Of a DNA stretch of 64,000 nt, positions 53,188-61,842 are shown piece after piece. The translations under genes were made by a program, and so were the position numbers. Each line of letters starts with the position of its first letter. Position 1 is the first letter of the stretch. The notes under the pieces are model-generated. The model had not been told where the DNA came from and made no database searches. It worked only from the letters and a program-made list of their open reading frames with translations. This DNA comes from Arsenicitalea aurantiaca (GTDB lineage: Bacteria; Pseudomonadota; Alphaproteobacteria; Rhizobiales; Devosiaceae): NCBI RefSeq assembly GCF_003994485.1, contig NZ_RZNJ01000001.1, positions 375,765-439,764 on the forward strand, read 5' to 3'.

Positions 53188-53218
53188 TGCGGTGGGGCAT
53201 GTCCCCACCGCACTTTTC
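53188..53218 (+). promoter_or_regulatory. Intercistronic hairpin with T-rich tail
   Basis: A perfect 10-bp stem (arms 53188-53197 and 53203-53212, loop CATGT) is followed by CTTTTCT, directly after the binding-protein stop. It looks like a partial terminator that lets some transcription through to the permease, CoA-transferase and hydratase genes. Confidence 0.75.
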
Positions 53219-53246
53219 TGGGCAACGACCCGCGGGGGAGCAGATA

Positions 53247-53795
53247 ATGGACATTTTCCGCAAGGGGCTACGCGTTCTCGAGCGTATCGAGATCAGCATC
53301 GCCATGGCGCTGTTCGTCGTGATCGTCTTTTCGATCTGCGCGCAGGTCGTCTTCCGATATGTGCTCGGCTCGCCGCTCGTCTGGGTGGAAGAGGCGGCGA
53401 CTTACGCCTTCATCTGGATCGTCTTCCTCGGCGCAGCGGTCGGGATGAAGCGGCTCTCGCATATCAAGATCGAGGCTCTCTCGCTCGCCATGCCCGTGCG
53501 GGCCCAGGGGATCCTGCGGCTCTTCGGCTTCCTCATCATGGGGTTCGTGCTCTGGCGGCTCTTGCTGGCGGTACCCGGCGTCATGGCCATCGAAGGGCGG
53601 TCCATGTCGGTGTCCCTGCCGATCCCGGTACCCCGCAGCTGGTTCTACTCGATGCCGCTCTATGTCTCGACCATCTCCATGGCGTTGACGCTGCTCTACT
53701 ATTCGCTCGCACAGATCATTTCGCTCGTCCGGGGCACGCCGATGACCTTCATCGACCGCACGCCGGTGACCGAGGCCGCCCGGGAGGGCATCTGA
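53247..53795 (+). CDS. TRAP transporter small permease (DctQ family)
   Basis: A 182-residue four-helix subunit. AQVVFRYVLGSPLVWVEEAATYAF contains the full family pattern F-R-Y-V-x-G and W-x-E-E. GGGGGAG precedes the ATG at 53247; an upstream in-frame codon lies in the hairpin region. The stop is immediately followed by the large permease ATG. Confidence 0.94.
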   Translation: MDIFRKGLRVLERIEISIAMALFVVIVFSICAQVVFRYVLGSPLVWVEEAATYAFIWIVFLGAAVGMKRLSHIKIEALSLAMPVRAQGILRLFGFLIMGFVLWRLLLAVPGVMAIEGRSMSVSLPIPVPRSWFYSMPLYVSTISMALTLLYYSLAQIISLVRGTPMTFIDRTPVTEAAREGI

Positions 53796-53796
53796 C

Positions 53797-55074
53797 ATGT
53801 CGATCGGCATCCTGCTCGTCGTCTTCCTCGTCCTAATCGCCCTTGAAGTGCCCGTCGCCTTCGCGATGATCTTTGCGGCCCTGATGTTCATCCTCACGGG
53901 GCCCGGCCTGCCCGAGCAGATCGTGATCCAGCGCATGCCGGGCGGGCTCGACAGCTTCCCGCTGCTGGCCATCCCGCTCTTCGTGCTTGCGGGGCACCTG
54001 TTCAACCGCGCCGGGATTTCCGAGCGCATCTTCGACTTCGCCTCGGCCGCCGTCGGGCATCTGAGGGGCGGGCTGGCGCAGGTCAACATTGCCGCTTCGA
54101 TCATCTTTGCGGGCATGTCGGGCGTGGCCCAGGCCGATGCTGCCGGTCTCGGCGCGGTGGAAATCCGCCAGATGCGCGAACGCGGCTATTCGGCGCCTTT
54201 CGCCGCCGCGGTGACCGCCGCCTCCTCGATCATCGGACCGATCATCCCGCCATCGGTGATCATGGTGATCTATGCGGTGACGGCACAGGTTTCGCTGACG
54301 CAGCTCTTTCTCGCCGGGATCATCCCGGGCCTCCTGATGGGGCTCTGCCTCATGATCATGGTCTACATCCTCGTGCGCACGGGCGTCGAAACCGCGCCGC
54401 AGGCACCGCGCGCGGAACGCAGCGAATTGCTGCGGACGTTCCTTCGGGCCCTGCCGGCGCTGGCGGCCCCGGTGCTGCTCGTCCTCGGCATGCTGACCGG
54501 CGTCGCGACCCCGACCGAGCTCGGCGCGCTGATCGTGCTTTATGCCGCGATCCTCGGGTTCATCAACAAGGCGCTCACCGTGCGCGGGCTGCTCGAAACG
54601 CTCGCGGCAAGCGCGGTCACGACGGGCGTTCTCGTCTTCATCATCGCGGCGGCCTTCCCCTTCGGCTGGCTCATCTCGGTGCAGAACCTGCCCGGAATGC
54701 TCGTCGCCTTCATGCAGAGCCTGACCGATAACCCGCTCGTGCTGCTGCTGATCCTCAACGTCGCTCTGCTGATCGTGGGGCTCTTCCTCGAGACGACGGC
54801 GATCATCCTGATCGCGACGCCGGCCCTGCTGCCGCTGGTCGCCGCCTATGGGATCGACCCGGTGCATTTCGGCGTGGTGATGATCCTCAACCTGCTGATC
54901 GGGTCGCTCACGCCGCCCTTCGGCGTCATCCTGTTCATCTGCAAGCACATCGCGCAAATCAGCTTCGGCCAGATGATCCGAGCGATCATCCCCTTCTACG
55001 CGCCGCTGCTCTTTGTCCTGCTGATGCTGACCTTCTTCCCGCAGCTCGTGCTGTGGCTGCCCAACCTCTTCTGA
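53797..55074 (+). CDS. TRAP transporter large permease (DctM family)
   Basis: A 425-residue DctM-type permease. DSFPLLAIPLFVLAGHLFNRAG near residue 48, GMSGVAQADAAGLGAVEIRQM near 107, IIPPSVIMVIYAVTAQVSL and IGSLTPPFGVILFICKHIA near 368 are characteristic. The stop overlaps the first base of the CoA-transferase start codon (TGATG). Confidence 0.95.
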   Translation: MSIGILLVVFLVLIALEVPVAFAMIFAALMFILTGPGLPEQIVIQRMPGGLDSFPLLAIPLFVLAGHLFNRAGISERIFDFASAAVGHLRGGLAQVNIAASIIFAGMSGVAQADAAGLGAVEIRQMRERGYSAPFAAAVTAASSIIGPIIPPSVIMVIYAVTAQVSLTQLFLAGIIPGLLMGLCLMIMVYILVRTGVETAPQAPRAERSELLRTFLRALPALAAPVLLVLGMLTGVATPTELGALIVLYAAILGFINKALTVRGLLETLAASAVTTGVLVFIIAAAFPFGWLISVQNLPGMLVAFMQSLTDNPLVLLLILNVALLIVGLFLETTAIILIATPALLPLVAAYGIDPVHFGVVMILNLLIGSLTPPFGVILFICKHIAQISFGQMIRAIIPFYAPLLFVLLMLTFFPQLVLWLPNLF

Positions 55075-56282
55075 TGGAAAAGCAAATGTCTTCCGTTTTG
55101 TCCGGGTACAAGATCATCGACTGCACGATCGCCATGGCCGGCCCCTTTGCCGCGCAGCGGCTCGGGGATCTGGGCGCCGACGTCATCAAGGTGGAGCCGA
55201 CGACCGGGGAGTGGCAGCGCCACGTCTCGGCGGGCGGGGCCGAGGGCAAGCGCATCAACGTCTCGTTCACGGTGCTCAACCGCAACAAGCGCTCGCTCGC
55301 GGTCAATCTCAAGACCGACGAGGGCAGGGCGGTGCTGTTCGACCTCGTCAAAGCCGGCGACGTCTTCATCCAGAACTACCGGCCCGGCGTCGCCAAGCGG
55401 CTGGGGGTGGATTACGAGAGCCTCAAGGCGATCAACCCCAAGATCATCTACGTCTCCATGTCCGGCTATGGCGAGGACGGGCCCTATGTGAACTATCCGG
55501 GCCAGGACATGCTGCTGCAGGCCATGAGCGGGGCCATGTACAATGTCGGCCGCAAGGGGGAGGCGCCGCTGCCTTCGGGGAACTACCTTGTCGATGCGGT
55601 CACCGCCTATTCGGCTTTCGAGGGCGTTCTCGCCGCGCTCCTGCACAGGGAGCGCACGGGCGAAGGCCAGAAGGTGGAGGTCAACATGCTCGACTCCATC
55701 ATTGCGCTGCAGATGCAGGAACTCTCGATCTATACGGTGGGCGGCATCCCCCAGGAGCGCTCCAGCGAGCCCGACGGGCACGTCTATATCCGCGCGCCCT
55801 ATGGGGTGTTCAACACCGCGGACGGTGCCGTGGCGCTCGCCTTCCCGCCGCTCAAGACCTTCGGGCGGGTGGCCGATATCCCTGAATTTCTCGAGATGGA
55901 AGACGGGCGGGACTCCTTTGCGCGCAAGGATCTGATCATCGCCAAGACGCGCGAGGCGCTGCTGCGCAAGACGACTGCCGAATGGCTGGCGCTCTTTCGC
56001 GAGGCCGATATCTGGTCCGGGCCGGTCTATGGCTATGCCGATTTGCTCGAGGATCCGCAGGTGGCCCATAATGGCTCGCTCATCGAATACGACCACCCCA
56101 CCGAAGGGCGGATCAAGACGCCGGGCTTCCCCTACAAGTTTTCGGCCACCCCTTGCGCGATCCGCCATGGCGCGCCGCTCGTGGGACAACACAGCGCAGA
56201 AGTGCTGGGCGAACTGGGCTATGACGAGCAGCGGATCGACGCGCTGATGAAGGCCGGCGTCATCGCAAGCGAAAAGGTGTGA
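55074..56282 (+). CDS. Class III CoA-transferase (CaiB/BaiF family)
   Basis: A 402-residue enzyme that moves CoA from a donor such as succinyl-CoA to an organic acid. The N-terminal LSGYKIIDCTIAMAGPFAAQRLGDLGADVIKVE, the NYRPGVAKRLGVDYESL motif near residue 105, the catalytic aspartate in YPGQDMLLQAMSGAMYNVG near 145 and the G-F-P-Y-K-F segment near the end are typical. Start at 55074 (coupled to dctM) or the internal ATG at 55086. With a TRAP importer before it and two hydratases after it, it probably activates the imported acid. Confidence 0.94.
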   Translation: MEKQMSSVLSGYKIIDCTIAMAGPFAAQRLGDLGADVIKVEPTTGEWQRHVSAGGAEGKRINVSFTVLNRNKRSLAVNLKTDEGRAVLFDLVKAGDVFIQNYRPGVAKRLGVDYESLKAINPKIIYVSMSGYGEDGPYVNYPGQDMLLQAMSGAMYNVGRKGEAPLPSGNYLVDAVTAYSAFEGVLAALLHRERTGEGQKVEVNMLDSIIALQMQELSIYTVGGIPQERSSEPDGHVYIRAPYGVFNTADGAVALAFPPLKTFGRVADIPEFLEMEDGRDSFARKDLIIAKTREALLRKTTAEWLALFREADIWSGPVYGYADLLEDPQVAHNGSLIEYDHPTEGRIKTPGFPYKFSATPCAIRHGAPLVGQHSAEVLGELGYDEQRIDALMKAGVIASEKV

Positions 56283-56297
56283 GCCGGAGGGCCTCCC

Positions 56298-57350
56298 GTG
56301 ACGTCACAGACCCAGACGCCCAACAACCGCCGCAAGCGGCGCACGGCCACGAGCCGGGTGACGATGACGGACGTGGCGACGCGGGCGGGCGTCTCGGCGC
56401 AGACCGTGTCGCGCGTCTTGCGGCAGCCCGAACTCGTCGGGGACGAAGTCTCCCGCCGGGTGCGGGAGGCGATCCTCGAACTGCAATACGTGCCCAATTT
56501 TGCGGCAAGCCAGATGGCGTCGAACCGTTCGGGCATCGTGGCCGCGATCATCCCGACCATCTCGGCCTCGATCTTTGCGGATACGGTGCAGGCGCTTTCG
56601 GACGTCTTCGTGCCAGAGGGCTACCAGCTGCTGCTGGGCAATAACGAGTACGACCTCGAGAAGGAAGAGGAGCTCGTGCGCTCCTTCCTGGGGCGCGGGC
56701 CGGACGGGCTCGTGCTCTCGAGCACCCACCACACCGAGGCGACGCGGGCCCTGATCCTCGGCGCGAAGATTCCCGTGGTCGAGACCTGGGACTGGGAAGA
56801 GACCTATCTCGACCTGATGGTCGGCCATTCCAACGTGAAGGCGGCGCGGGTGGTGATGGACCATTTCGTCAGCCGCGGCTACCGGCGCATCGTTTTCGCA
56901 GGGGTAACCAATGCCGGGGACTTCCGCGCCAAGGCGCGCCTCACCGGCTATCGCGCGGCGGTCAAGGCGCTGGAGCTCGACCGGGAGCGGGTGCTGACGC
57001 TGACCGGAAAGCCGCTCAGCATGGCGAGCGGGGCCGAGACGATGAACCGCGTCTTCGCCGAATTTCCCGACGCGGACGCCGTCTTCTTCTCATCGGACGT
57101 CTTTGCCGCGGGTGCGCTGCTCCATTGCGTGCGGCTCGGGGTTTCGGTGCCGGGCGACATCGCGATCGCCGGCTTCGGCGATTTCGACTTTTCGGCCCAT
57201 CTGGTCCCCTCGCTTACCACCGTTTCGGTGCATGCGGGCGATATCGGCCGGACGGCGGCCAACCTGCTGCTTGCGCGCATGCGGGGGGAGGCGGTGGCGA
57301 GCTCGCGCATCGATGTGGGGTTCGAGCTCGTGCCGCGTGAAAGTTCATGA
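56298..57350 (+). CDS. LacI family transcriptional repressor
   Basis: A 350-residue regulator with the LacI helix-turn-helix TMTDVATRAGVSAQTVSRVL at about residues 22-41 and a hinge ending near YVPNFAASQMAS. A periplasmic-binding-type core domain follows (GIVAAIIPTISASIFADTVQ onwards), closest in outline to GntR/IdnR-type gluconate repressors. The GTG start has GGAGG upstream. It lies between the CoA-transferase and MaoC genes, so it is expressed with the operon it probably controls through the repeat at 52143-52170. Confidence 0.94.
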   Translation: MTSQTQTPNNRRKRRTATSRVTMTDVATRAGVSAQTVSRVLRQPELVGDEVSRRVREAILELQYVPNFAASQMASNRSGIVAAIIPTISASIFADTVQALSDVFVPEGYQLLLGNNEYDLEKEEELVRSFLGRGPDGLVLSSTHHTEATRALILGAKIPVVETWDWEETYLDLMVGHSNVKAARVVMDHFVSRGYRRIVFAGVTNAGDFRAKARLTGYRAAVKALELDRERVLTLTGKPLSMASGAETMNRVFAEFPDADAVFFSSDVFAAGALLHCVRLGVSVPGDIAIAGFGDFDFSAHLVPSLTTVSVHAGDIGRTAANLLLARMRGEAVASSRIDVGFELVPRESS

Positions 57351-57364
57351 GGGAGGGCGAGCCA

Positions 57365-57814
57365 ATGAAACTGTCCGAACGCAATTACTACGAAGACCTC
57401 GAGGTGGGGTACAGCTACGAGACGCCGGCGATAACGGTCAGCGAGCATCACGTGCTCGGGTTTGCCGGGCTCACCGGCGATTTCGCGGACGTGCATGTGG
57501 ACGAGCAGTTCGCCCATGAGATGGGCTTCAAGGGACGGCTGGCGCACGGCATTCTGGTGCTGGGGCTGATCGACGCGCTCAAGAACCGCTGCATCATCAA
57601 TTTCCACGTCGTGGCGGCGCTCAACTGGAACTGGCGGTTTGCCGGGCCGGTCTATGTCGGCGACCGGCTGCGCGCGCGGCTCACCATCTCCGAGAAGCGG
57701 CTGACCAAGAAGGGCGATCGCGGCATCGTCACCCTCGGGATCGAGGGGCTCAACCAGAGCGAAGAGGTCATCCAGTACGGCACCAACCAGATCATGGTGA
57801 TGTGCCGGCCCTGA
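57365..57814 (+). CDS. MaoC-like hotdog-fold dehydratase
   Basis: A 149-residue (R)-specific enoyl-CoA hydratase-type protein. The hydratase 2 motif is seen in FAGLTGDFADVHVDEQFAHEMGFKGRLAHG, with the catalytic Asp and His spaced as D-x4-H. GGGAGGG precedes the ATG. Between a CoA-transferase and a crotonase it is expected to hydrate a branched or dicarboxylic enoyl-CoA, for example a mesaconyl-CoA-like compound, but the substrate is not certain. Confidence 0.92.
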   Translation: MKLSERNYYEDLEVGYSYETPAITVSEHHVLGFAGLTGDFADVHVDEQFAHEMGFKGRLAHGILVLGLIDALKNRCIINFHVVAALNWNWRFAGPVYVGDRLRARLTISEKRLTKKGDRGIVTLGIEGLNQSEEVIQYGTNQIMVMCRP

Positions 57815-57850
57815 CCGGCACGCCATTTGCGCCCCTGCGGAGAACGAGAC

Positions 57851-58621
57851 ATGACCGAGACAGTGACCATAGAGACGCGGGGCTTTCTGCGCATCGTGAC
57901 GCTCAACCGGCCTGAAAAGCTGAACGCCGTGACCCCTGAAATGTCCGCGCGCCTCATCGCGGCGGTGGCCAGCTTCAACGCCGACGACGATGCGCGGTGC
58001 ATCATCCTGACGGGGGCGGGCGAGAAGGCGTTCTGCGCGGGCAGCGACATCCGCACGCTCGACGCCTACGAGACGCCTTGGGCGTTCCGCAACCGGCCCG
58101 ACTATTGCGACGCGCTGCGTCGGCTCAAGAAGCCGGCGATCGCCGCGATCAATGGCTATGCGTTTGGGGGCGGGCTCGAAACGGCCATGACCTGCGACAT
58201 CAGGATCGCGTCCGAAAACGCCTCTTTCGCGGCGCCGGAGGTGAAGCTGGGATGGATCGGGGGCGGTGGCATGGCGGTCAATCTCAGCCACGCCATCGGG
58301 CCCTCGAACGCTGCGCTGATGATCATGACGGGGGACCCCGTCGATGCGCAGACGGCGCTCGGCTGGGGGCTGGTCTCGAAGGTCGTAAGCCGCGAGAGGC
58401 TGATGGAAGAAGCGGTGGCGCTCGGCAGCGCAATCGCGTCGCGGGCGCCGATCGCGGCCGAGACCGCTAAGCTCAACCTGCGCGCGGCCCATGGCATGTC
58501 GATCGAGGACGCCATCGTCTACGAGCGGGACCTGCAGACCATCTGCTTTGCGACCGAAGACGCCGCCGAGGGCCGCGCCGCCTTCAAGGAAAAACGCGCA
58601 GCCGTGTTCAGGCACCGCTAG
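57851..58621 (+). CDS. Enoyl-CoA hydratase/isomerase (crotonase family)
   Basis: A 256-residue crotonase. The CoA-binding KLNAV and FCAGSDIRTLD regions (oxyanion hole) are present, and both catalytic glutamates are kept, in GGGLETAMTCDIRIA near residue 107 and in FAAPEVKLGWIGGGG near 130. It is the last gene of the fourth TRAP operon. Possible reactions include hydration of an enoyl-CoA or hydrolysis or lyase variants known in the family. Confidence 0.93.
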   Translation: MTETVTIETRGFLRIVTLNRPEKLNAVTPEMSARLIAAVASFNADDDARCIILTGAGEKAFCAGSDIRTLDAYETPWAFRNRPDYCDALRRLKKPAIAAINGYAFGGGLETAMTCDIRIASENASFAAPEVKLGWIGGGGMAVNLSHAIGPSNAALMIMTGDPVDAQTALGWGLVSKVVSRERLMEEAVALGSAIASRAPIAAETAKLNLRAAHGMSIEDAIVYERDLQTICFATEDAAEGRAAFKEKRAAVFRHR

Positions 58622-58716
58622 GGCGGGGACAGGTGGGTCGGTCGGATTGGAGGGGCGGCACGGCGCCGAGGAAAGGGCCTTGCGGCGTAAGATGAACATC
58701 ATGATGCTCAGGCGGC

Positions 58717-59170
58717 TACATTGCGGAAGAGAAGCTGCAGGCGCGCAAACAAGGCGGTCGCAGACGTACCTTGGGAACATGGCGGCCGATCATCGGTCCC
58801 AAACGAAGCCCAAACAGCGGTGGAGCCTGGTTTCTGCAGCGATGCTTTCACGGATCGCCGGCGGCCAAAGGTGCTGACCGTCATCGACGATCACGCCAAG
58901 TAATGACTCGCCTCGGCGGTGGATACCTCGCTCTCCGGGGACGACGGGTGGTGCGAAGCTCGATGCTATCATGCACCGAGTGGCGGCCCGTCGATTGTGG
59001 TGAGAGCCGATGGCGCGGAGTTCACCAGTGGGCGATCCCGCGCTGATCCAAGGACTGGCAAATCGACTGGCCTACATTGCTCCGAGAAAGCCTATGCAGA
59101 ACGGTTTCATCGAGACTTTCAATAGCAGCTTCGGCGACGAATGTCGCAACGAGATGTTGTTCGCGTAAAT
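58717..59170 (+). mobile_element. Decayed IS3-family transposase (OrfB) remnant
   Basis: Pieces of an IS3-type integrase are recognisable in order but in different frames. EEKLQARKQGGRRRT near 58722 is followed by KPKQRWSL near 58808, DAFTDRRRPKVLTVIDDHAK near 58845-58900, VDTSLSG near 58920 and a third DDE-domain piece, AYIAPRKPMQNGFIETFNSS, near 59073-59130, ending DECRNEMLF. At least three frameshifts and in-frame stops separate them. No clear terminal inverted repeats were found. The element is dead and its 5' part (OrfA) is missing. Confidence 0.85.
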
Positions 59171-59565
59171 GGCTTAAGTAGGGATACGTTTGGCGCGCGG
59201 CAAGAGTGATCACGGCCGTGGTAAGACTGGAGGAAATTTTAGGCTTGGGTCGAAACCAGCGCAGTTCAAGAATTTCCTGCCTATAGACTTACGTAGCGTC
59301 TGAAGCTTTACACGCTCGATGCCGGGATGTCCTCCATCCTTTAGTCACTCGCCATTTGTCCCACTCCGTCTTCTGCGACAAGAGGGAGGAAGCGAGATGT
59401 CGGTTCAGTCCCACATCGACGCTCGCACACTAGACCCGTCAGTTGGGGAGGCGATCCCTCTGGTCGGCTGCATTGGTGGGATGGCTGGCTTATAGGAATC
59501 AAACCGCGCGAACACGACCGGGAAGCTTCGTGGGCGAGGTGGCGCGTGCCTGGCGGCCTAGGTAC
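59170..59565. other. Gene-free spacer, relatively A+T-rich
   Basis: About 400 bp with no convincing open frame, no clear Shine-Dalgarno and visibly lower GC than the rest of the window. It looks like the eroded far side of the IS3 insertion. No repeats or RNA structure could be supported. Confidence 0.5.
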
Positions 59566-59600
59566 AAAAAAGGGGCGGCATTGGGTTTCCATGCCGCCCC
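59566..59600 (-). terminator. Rho-independent terminator of the binding-protein/GntR operon
   Basis: A perfect 10-bp stem (arms 59572-59581 and 59591-59600) is followed on the minus strand by six T residues (A run at 59566-59571). It lies 23 bp past the stop of the sugar-type binding-protein gene. Confidence 0.88.
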
Positions 59601-59622
59601 CCGAATTCCGATTGCGTGCCGG

Positions 59623-60936
59623 TCAGGGCAGGAGCGGGGTGACGCGCGCCACGACATCCTGCATGGCCTGTTCGGGCGTCTTGCTGCCCAGCATGACGGC
59701 CTGGACCTCTTCCTTGACGATGTCATCGACACGGGCCGATTCCGAGAAACCGGGGAGCGGTACGCGCGCCACGGCGACGGCTGCGGCTTCGGCCTCCCAA
59801 TAAGGGATCGCGGCCTGGACCTGGGGATCCTGATAGGCCGCGCTGCGGGTCGGGCCATTGCCGTTGACCGCGCCGGAGATGGCCGCATCGAGCGTCGAGA
59901 GATGCTTGATGAACTTCCAGGACAGCTCCTTGTTGGGCGCGTTGCGCGGGATCACCAGCGACCAGATCTCGGTCTTGACCGGCACGACGGTTCCGTCTTC
60001 GGTCAGCGATGCGGTGAGCGGAACCGCCGTCGCCTCGATCTGGCCAGGAAAGTTGGAGCGTTCGGGGTCGTTAAGGGCGGCATAACGGCTGAAGGGATCG
60101 ATCGCCATGGCGGCTCGGCCCTGCTGCATGAAGGTGGTGGCGTCCTCGGTGGTGAAGCTCACCGACTCGCGGGGCAGGATGCCGCGCTGGTAGAGGTCGG
60201 CGAGCAGCGTCACGGCTTGCACCATGCCCTCTTCGGCGGCCTTGAGCTCGAAATCGGCGGTGAGGAAATCCCCGCCATAGGCGCGCACGATGTCGATGAT
60301 GTTGGACGGCCCCTGGCCGCTCAGCACAAGCCCGTAGACTTGGGTGCCGTCATCGCGGGTGAAGGTGAGCTGTTCGGCGTATTCGATCAGCTCCTCAAAG
60401 GTTTCCGGCGGGCTATCGAGACCGCGCTCGGCGAGTAGGGCGGTATTGTAGAGTAGCCCGTGGGTGGCGTGGCGGAAGGGGATGCCGTAGATCTGGCCAT
60501 CATAGGTCATGGCCTCGAGCATGCCGGGGGAAATGCCCTCGAAATCCTCGATGGGATCGGCTTCGAGATAGGCGTCCAGCGGCTCGAAGAGGTTGGCGAC
60601 GTTCTCATTGGCGAAACGGTTGAGCAGGAACGCGGCATCGACCGAGCCAGCCGAGAGGCTGGCTTCGCGGAACAGCTGCTCGTGCACCGGGCCTACGCCA
60701 TAGGTCAGCCAGCGCAGCTGTACGCCGTTCTCGGCCTCGAAATTGGCACCGATATTGCCGCCGGCTTCCCCGGTAACGGCGCTCTGGTGCACGGCGTGGC
60801 CGATGACCGTGAAGGCCTCCTGTGCCATGGCCGGCACTGTCGCCGTGCTGACGAACAGTGCGGTCGACAGTGCTATCTCGAGCCATAGACGGCGACGCGG
60901 CGCGTTAGAAGCCCCCTGGGCATGTTGGTCCAACAT
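59623..60936 (-). CDS. ABC sugar-type extracellular solute-binding protein (family 1)
   Basis: A 437-residue periplasmic binding protein. The signal peptide follows an extended basic start (MLDQHAQGASNAPRRRLWLE) and is cleaved near PAMAQE. GIPFRHATHGLLYNTALLAERG near residue 150 and MQQGRAAMAIDPFSRYAALND near 270 are typical of the MalE/UgpB group. GGGAGGA precedes the ATG. The permeases encoded from 62991 onward, in the divergent arm, are the evident partners. It lies downstream of the GntR gene on the same strand. Confidence 0.93.
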   Translation of the reverse strand: MLDQHAQGASNAPRRRLWLEIALSTALFVSTATVPAMAQEAFTVIGHAVHQSAVTGEAGGNIGANFEAENGVQLRWLTYGVGPVHEQLFREASLSAGSVDAAFLLNRFANENVANLFEPLDAYLEADPIEDFEGISPGMLEAMTYDGQIYGIPFRHATHGLLYNTALLAERGLDSPPETFEELIEYAEQLTFTRDDGTQVYGLVLSGQGPSNIIDIVRAYGGDFLTADFELKAAEEGMVQAVTLLADLYQRGILPRESVSFTTEDATTFMQQGRAAMAIDPFSRYAALNDPERSNFPGQIEATAVPLTASLTEDGTVVPVKTEIWSLVIPRNAPNKELSWKFIKHLSTLDAAISGAVNGNGPTRSAAYQDPQVQAAIPYWEAEAAAVAVARVPLPGFSESARVDDIVKEEVQAVMLGSKTPEQAMQDVVARVTPLLP

Positions 60937-60961
60937 TGGTTCCTCCCGTTGAATGAATGGA

Positions 60962-61741
60962 TCAGTGACTGCCCGTCACGACTGGTGGGGCCGCATCGGG
61001 AAAGACGGCGCGCAGCCGGTCGTCGGCGGCGGCGAAATGGCCGAGCATGGCCTGGGTGGCGGCTGTGGCATCGCCCTCTGCGATTGCCTCACGGATCACC
61101 CGGTGGCGCTCGAAGGTGCGCTGCCAGTCTTCGGCGCTACGATCGGACTGGGAATTGAACATTTCCATGATCTCGTTGATCACGGGCCGCAGGCCGCGCA
61201 GCTGGAAGGTCAGCAGGCGATTGCCCGACATGGTGCCGAGCATGTCGTGAAAATCGAGATCGGCTTCGATCCAGCCCGGCACGTTGCCGAGGCTGGCATG
61301 CATGCGCTCCAGGATCGATTCAAGCCGTGCCAGCTGCTCCCCGGTGCGCCGGGAGGCGGCTAGGGCGGCCACCTGCGGCTCGAGAATGCGGCGCAATTCG
61401 ACCGCTTCGGAGAGGCCATTGGCACTGCCGCGTACTGCGAACCGGAAGAACCGGCCTAGGGGCTCGGCATCGAGGCTGCAGACGCGGGCGACCTTGCCTT
61501 GCTGCACGTGCACCACACCCATCGAGGCGAGGTCGCGGATCGCCTCGCGGGCCACCTGCTTGCTGACACCGAACGCCGCGGCGATCCGGCTTTCCGAGGG
61601 CAGGGCGTCTCCTTCCTTGAGGCGCCCGTCCAGGATGGCCTGGCTCAGCTTTTCGACGACGATGCTCCCGAGCCTGACGCTTTGGGCGTTCTCGAGGCCG
61701 AACAGGTCGTCGGCAGGCGGGGTGGCGGTGGCTTGGCTCAT
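60962..61741 (-). CDS. GntR family transcriptional regulator (FadR/FCD type)
   Basis: A 259-residue regulator with a winged helix (about residues 25-90; LPSESRIAAAFGVSKQVAREAI) and an FCD domain (about 105-235) with metal-site residues in EADLDFHDMLGTMSGNRLL. The start at 61741 (MSQATATPP) has GGAG upstream. It is divergent from the mandelate-racemase/permease operon and followed 25 bp later by the binding-protein gene, so it probably controls the whole cassette from the central gap. Confidence 0.93.
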   Translation of the reverse strand: MSQATATPPADDLFGLENAQSVRLGSIVVEKLSQAILDGRLKEGDALPSESRIAAAFGVSKQVAREAIRDLASMGVVHVQQGKVARVCSLDAEPLGRFFRFAVRGSANGLSEAVELRRILEPQVAALAASRRTGEQLARLESILERMHASLGNVPGWIEADLDFHDMLGTMSGNRLLTFQLRGLRPVINEIMEMFNSQSDRSAEDWQRTFERHRVIREAIAEGDATAATQAMLGHFAAADDRLRAVFPDAAPPVVTGSH

Positions 61742-61800
61742 CTGGCGCTCCGGCTCATGACGTGAACATGACGCATTCTCGCCCACTTTACAACTAGGCA

Positions 61801-61815
61801 ACTTAGCAGCTAAGT
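61801..61815. promoter_or_regulatory. Candidate GntR operator
   Basis: ACTTAG-CAG-CTAAGT is a perfect inverted repeat with a 3-bp centre, in the 101-bp divergent gap. It is flanked by two copies of TAGGCA-like sequence. It is the only strong palindrome in this gap and lies at the right place to block both promoters. Confidence 0.65.
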
Positions 61816-61842
61816 AGGCAGGACACGTCTGGGAGGATCAAG

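Noticed and set aside
59443-60438. Plus-strand open frame of 331 codons starting in the IS scar
   Set aside because: It runs through the terminator and antisense to the sugar binding-protein gene; the composition is that of a shadow frame.
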